Shown: positions 13,567 through 15,024 of the stretch, in pieces | How the letters are laid out: every line of letters begins with the position of its first letter | How positions within the stretch are numbered: the stretch's first letter is position 1 | The notes under the pieces: generated by a model | Told to the model about the DNA's origin: nothing | The model's input: only the letters and a program-made list of their open reading frames with translations | Databases searched by the model: none | Position numbers and translations under genes: made by a program | Assembly (NCBI GenBank): GCA_031266495.1 | Contig: JAISAX010000303.1 | Coordinates: 1 to 15,024 of the forward strand | Source of the DNA: Opitutaceae bacterium | Lineage (GTDB): Bacteria; Verrucomicrobiota; Verrucomicrobiae; Opitutales; Opitutaceae | Length of the DNA stretch: 15,024 nt | Direction: 5' to 3'

Positions 13567-13929
13567 TCAGAAGGATAGCCCTCCTTCGCGGGCGGCGTCG
13601 GCAAACACCTTGACTTTGCCGTGGTACGGGGCGCCGGAGCGGTCGAACACGACGCTCCCGATGCCGACCGCCCTGGCCTTGGCGGCGAAGGCGGCGCCGA
13701 GGGTTTTGGCCCCGGCGATGTTGGCCGCGACTTTCTGCTTGCGCAGTTCGGGGTCGAGGCTGGAGAGAAACACCAGCGTGGTGGCGGTGTCGTCGTTGAT
13801 GGCTTGCGCGTAGATGTTCTTCGCGCTGAAGCGGACGGCGAGGCGGGGACGGGCGGAGGTGCCCTTGACTTTCTTGCGAATGCGCCAGCGGCGTTTCTGG
13901 AGAAGGTCGGCTTTGCGAATGGTACTCAC
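13567..13929 (-). CDS. rplR: 50S ribosomal protein L18
   Basis: 120 aa from GTG at 13929: (V)[58 protein letters not shown] and the usual end [28 protein letters not shown], all L18. It binds 5S rRNA in the central protuberance. No ATG lies close to the conserved start. The frame stays open upstream to an ATG at 14043, but that passes through the C17 run and overlaps rplF, so I choose GTG. No Shine-Dalgarno precedes it; the leader is A/T-rich (CAGAAAATTTTACA). Confidence 0.95.
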   Translation of the reverse strand: MSTIRKADLLQKRRWRIRKKVKGTSARPRLAVRFSAKNIYAQAINDDTATTLVFLSSLDPELRKQKVAANIAGAKTLGAAFAAKARAVGIGSVVFDRSGAPYHGKVKVFADAAREGGLSF

Positions 13930-13960
13930 TGTAAAATTTTCTGTTTGAGTGTTGTGACGA

Positions 13961-13977
13961 GGGGGGGGGGGGGGGGG
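13961..13977. repeat. G17 homopolymer tract in the rplF-rplR gap
   Basis: The longest single-base run in the window: 17 G on the + strand, C17 in the transcript, occupying the middle of the 58-base gap about 31 bases ahead of the rplR start. Confidence 0.95.
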
Positions 13978-13987
13978 AGCGAAGGCG

Positions 13988-14524
13988 TTACGCCACGGGC
14001 TTGCCTTCCTTGCGGCGGACGCGCTCGCCGACGATGCGGACACCTTTGCCCTTGTAGGGTTCGGGCGGATAGTAGGAGCGGATTTGCGAGGTGACGGCTC
14101 CGACGAGTTGTTTGTCCGCGCCTTCGACCTTGAGTTTGGTCTGGTCCGTCACGGTAATCTTGATACCTTCCGGAACCTCGAAAACGATCGGGTGCGAGTA
14201 ACCGAGCGCGAGGTCGAGCTGGTTGCCCTTGAGGTTGGCCTTGAAGCCGACGCCCTGGATTTCGAGTTCCTTGACGAAGCCTTCCGAGGCGCCTTTGACC
14301 ATGCCGGCGATCACCGAGCGGGTGGTGCCGTACATGGCGCGGGCAAAGCGACTGTTTTCCGACGGTTTCACGGTGACCTTGTTGTCGGCCACGGCGATTT
14401 CGACGACAGGCGCGAATGTCCTGGTGTTTTTTCCCTTCGGGCCCTCGACGTTGACGGTGGTGCCCTTGATGTCGACCTTGACCTTGGCGGGAATGTTAAC
14501 GGGTTGTTTTCCGATGCGGCTCAT
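13988..14524 (-). CDS. rplF: 50S ribosomal protein L6
   Basis: 178 aa, normal length. MSRIGKQPVNIPAKVKVDIK opens the first L6 domain. The second domain carries VQGVGFKA-like GVGFKANLKGNQLDLALGYS and the conserved end YYPPEPYKGKGVRIVGERVR with RKEGK. L6 binds helix 97 of 23S rRNA near the factor-binding centre. It begins 18 bases after rpsH and, unusually for this window, has a strong Shine-Dalgarno (GAGGAG, nine bases ahead of the ATG). Confidence 0.98.
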   Translation of the reverse strand: MSRIGKQPVNIPAKVKVDIKGTTVNVEGPKGKNTRTFAPVVEIAVADNKVTVKPSENSRFARAMYGTTRSVIAGMVKGASEGFVKELEIQGVGFKANLKGNQLDLALGYSHPIVFEVPEGIKITVTDQTKLKVEGADKQLVGAVTSQIRSYYPPEPYKGKGVRIVGERVRRKEGKPVA

Positions 14525-14533
14525 TGTGCGTGT

Positions 14534-14539
14534 CTCCTC
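14534..14539 (-). promoter_or_regulatory. Shine-Dalgarno of rplF
   Basis: GAGGAG on the minus strand, nine bases ahead of the rplF ATG. It is the only clear anti-16S match among the leaders I checked, and it suggests the cell can use Shine-Dalgarno pairing even though most genes here do not show it. Confidence 0.8.
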
Positions 14540-14542
14540 GGG

Positions 14543-14935
14543 TTACCAGACTTTGCAGACGAGTTCCCCGCCGACTTTCTCGCGGCGGCAGTCCTGGTCC
14601 TTGAGGAGACCTTTGGACGTGGAGACGATGCTGATGCCGAGTCCGTTGAGGACGCGGGGGATTTCGGTGTAACCGCAGTGGAGGCGGCGTCCGGGTGTCG
14701 AGATGCGCGTGATGTTGGTGAGGGCGGGCGCGTTGTCGATGTACTTGAGGGTGACGACAAGGGTCTTGTGACCGTTCTTGTCGGCGCCGGTGGCGTAGTC
14801 GGTAATGTAACCCTCGGATTTGAGGATGGCCGCGAGGCTCTCCTTGAATCTGGAGTGCGGCGATACGCACTGGGCGAGACCGGCCCTGGACGCATTGCGC
14901 AGGCGGGTCAGGAAATCGCTGACGGGATCTGTCAT
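14543..14935 (-). CDS. rpsH: 30S ribosomal protein S8
   Basis: 130 aa, normal length. Starts MTDPVSDFLTRLRNASRAGL and ends with the S8 signature region STSKGLLKDQDCRREKVGGE LVCKVW, close to the usual S(T)xxGxxT/L...GGExLCxVW. S8 binds the central domain of 16S rRNA and in E. coli is the translational repressor of the spc operon. ATG at 14935 with leader AACATCCACC and no Shine-Dalgarno. Upstream genes of the spc operon (rpsN, rplE) are beyond the right edge. Confidence 0.97.
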   Translation of the reverse strand: MTDPVSDFLTRLRNASRAGLAQCVSPHSRFKESLAAILKSEGYITDYATGADKNGHKTLVVTLKYIDNAPALTNITRISTPGRRLHCGYTEIPRVLNGLGISIVSTSKGLLKDQDCRREKVGGELVCKVW

Positions 14936-14986
14936 GGTGGATGTTGGTTCAGGCCGCGCGGGTCATATCCGACTCCCGGGCGGAAG

Positions 14987-15010
14987 AATTAAGAATTAAG
15001 AATTAAGAAT
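14987..15010. repeat. Heptad tandem repeat, unit AATTAAG
   Basis: Three exact AATTAAG units plus AAT in the spacer upstream of rpsH, with the same unit and orientation as the array at 2454-2498, more than 12 kb away. This shows that the unit is dispersed through the genome rather than local to one gap. Confidence 0.92.
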
Positions 15011-15024
15011 TTGGACGAACAGGG

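Overview
The window is high-GC bacterial DNA in which every gene I can support reads on the minus strand. Read from right to left, it is the distal half of the spc operon running into the alpha operon: rpsH, rplF, rplR, rpsE, rplO, secY, an adk-like gene, map, rpsM, rpsK, rpsD, rpoA and rplQ. An intrinsic terminator follows, and then a second cluster with a large secreted TPR protein, an ExbB/TolQ-like gene, an ExbD/TolR-like gene and a TonB-like single-pass protein. I infer a Verrucomicrobiota member, most likely Opitutales/Opitutaceae, from the style of the proteins and the intergenic repeats. No rRNA or marker search was possible, so this placement is moderate confidence only.

Region by region. 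12.2-15.0 kb: ribosomal proteins S8, L6, L18, S5 and L15, with no room for rpmD (L30). 9.4-12.2 kb: SecY with an extra C-terminal membrane helix, an adenylate-kinase-like protein without a P-loop, and methionine aminopeptidase. 5.7-9.3 kb: S13, S11, S4, RNA polymerase alpha and L17, with no infA or rpmJ in their usual places. S11 is split by an out-of-frame run of 16 C. 5.35-5.73 kb: terminator plus four REP-like palindromes. 0.1-5.35 kb: the TPR/ExbB/ExbD/TonB-like envelope cluster, with a second group of four palindromes.

The first block builds the ribosome, RNA polymerase core, Sec channel and N-terminal Met removal. The second looks like an envelope energy-transduction or Tol-like system. 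In its ExbB and ExbD proteins, the usually ionisable membrane residues appear as Gln and Asn.

The non-coding DNA is the most unusual part. At least eight short tandem arrays, with several different unit sequences but all of 7-base period, fill many of the gene gaps. There are seven G or C runs of 10 to 17 bases, and GTGG/CCAC-flanked 19-base palindromes occur in inverted pairs. Most genes lack a Shine-Dalgarno sequence and instead have a C/A-rich leader often ending in CC just before ATG.
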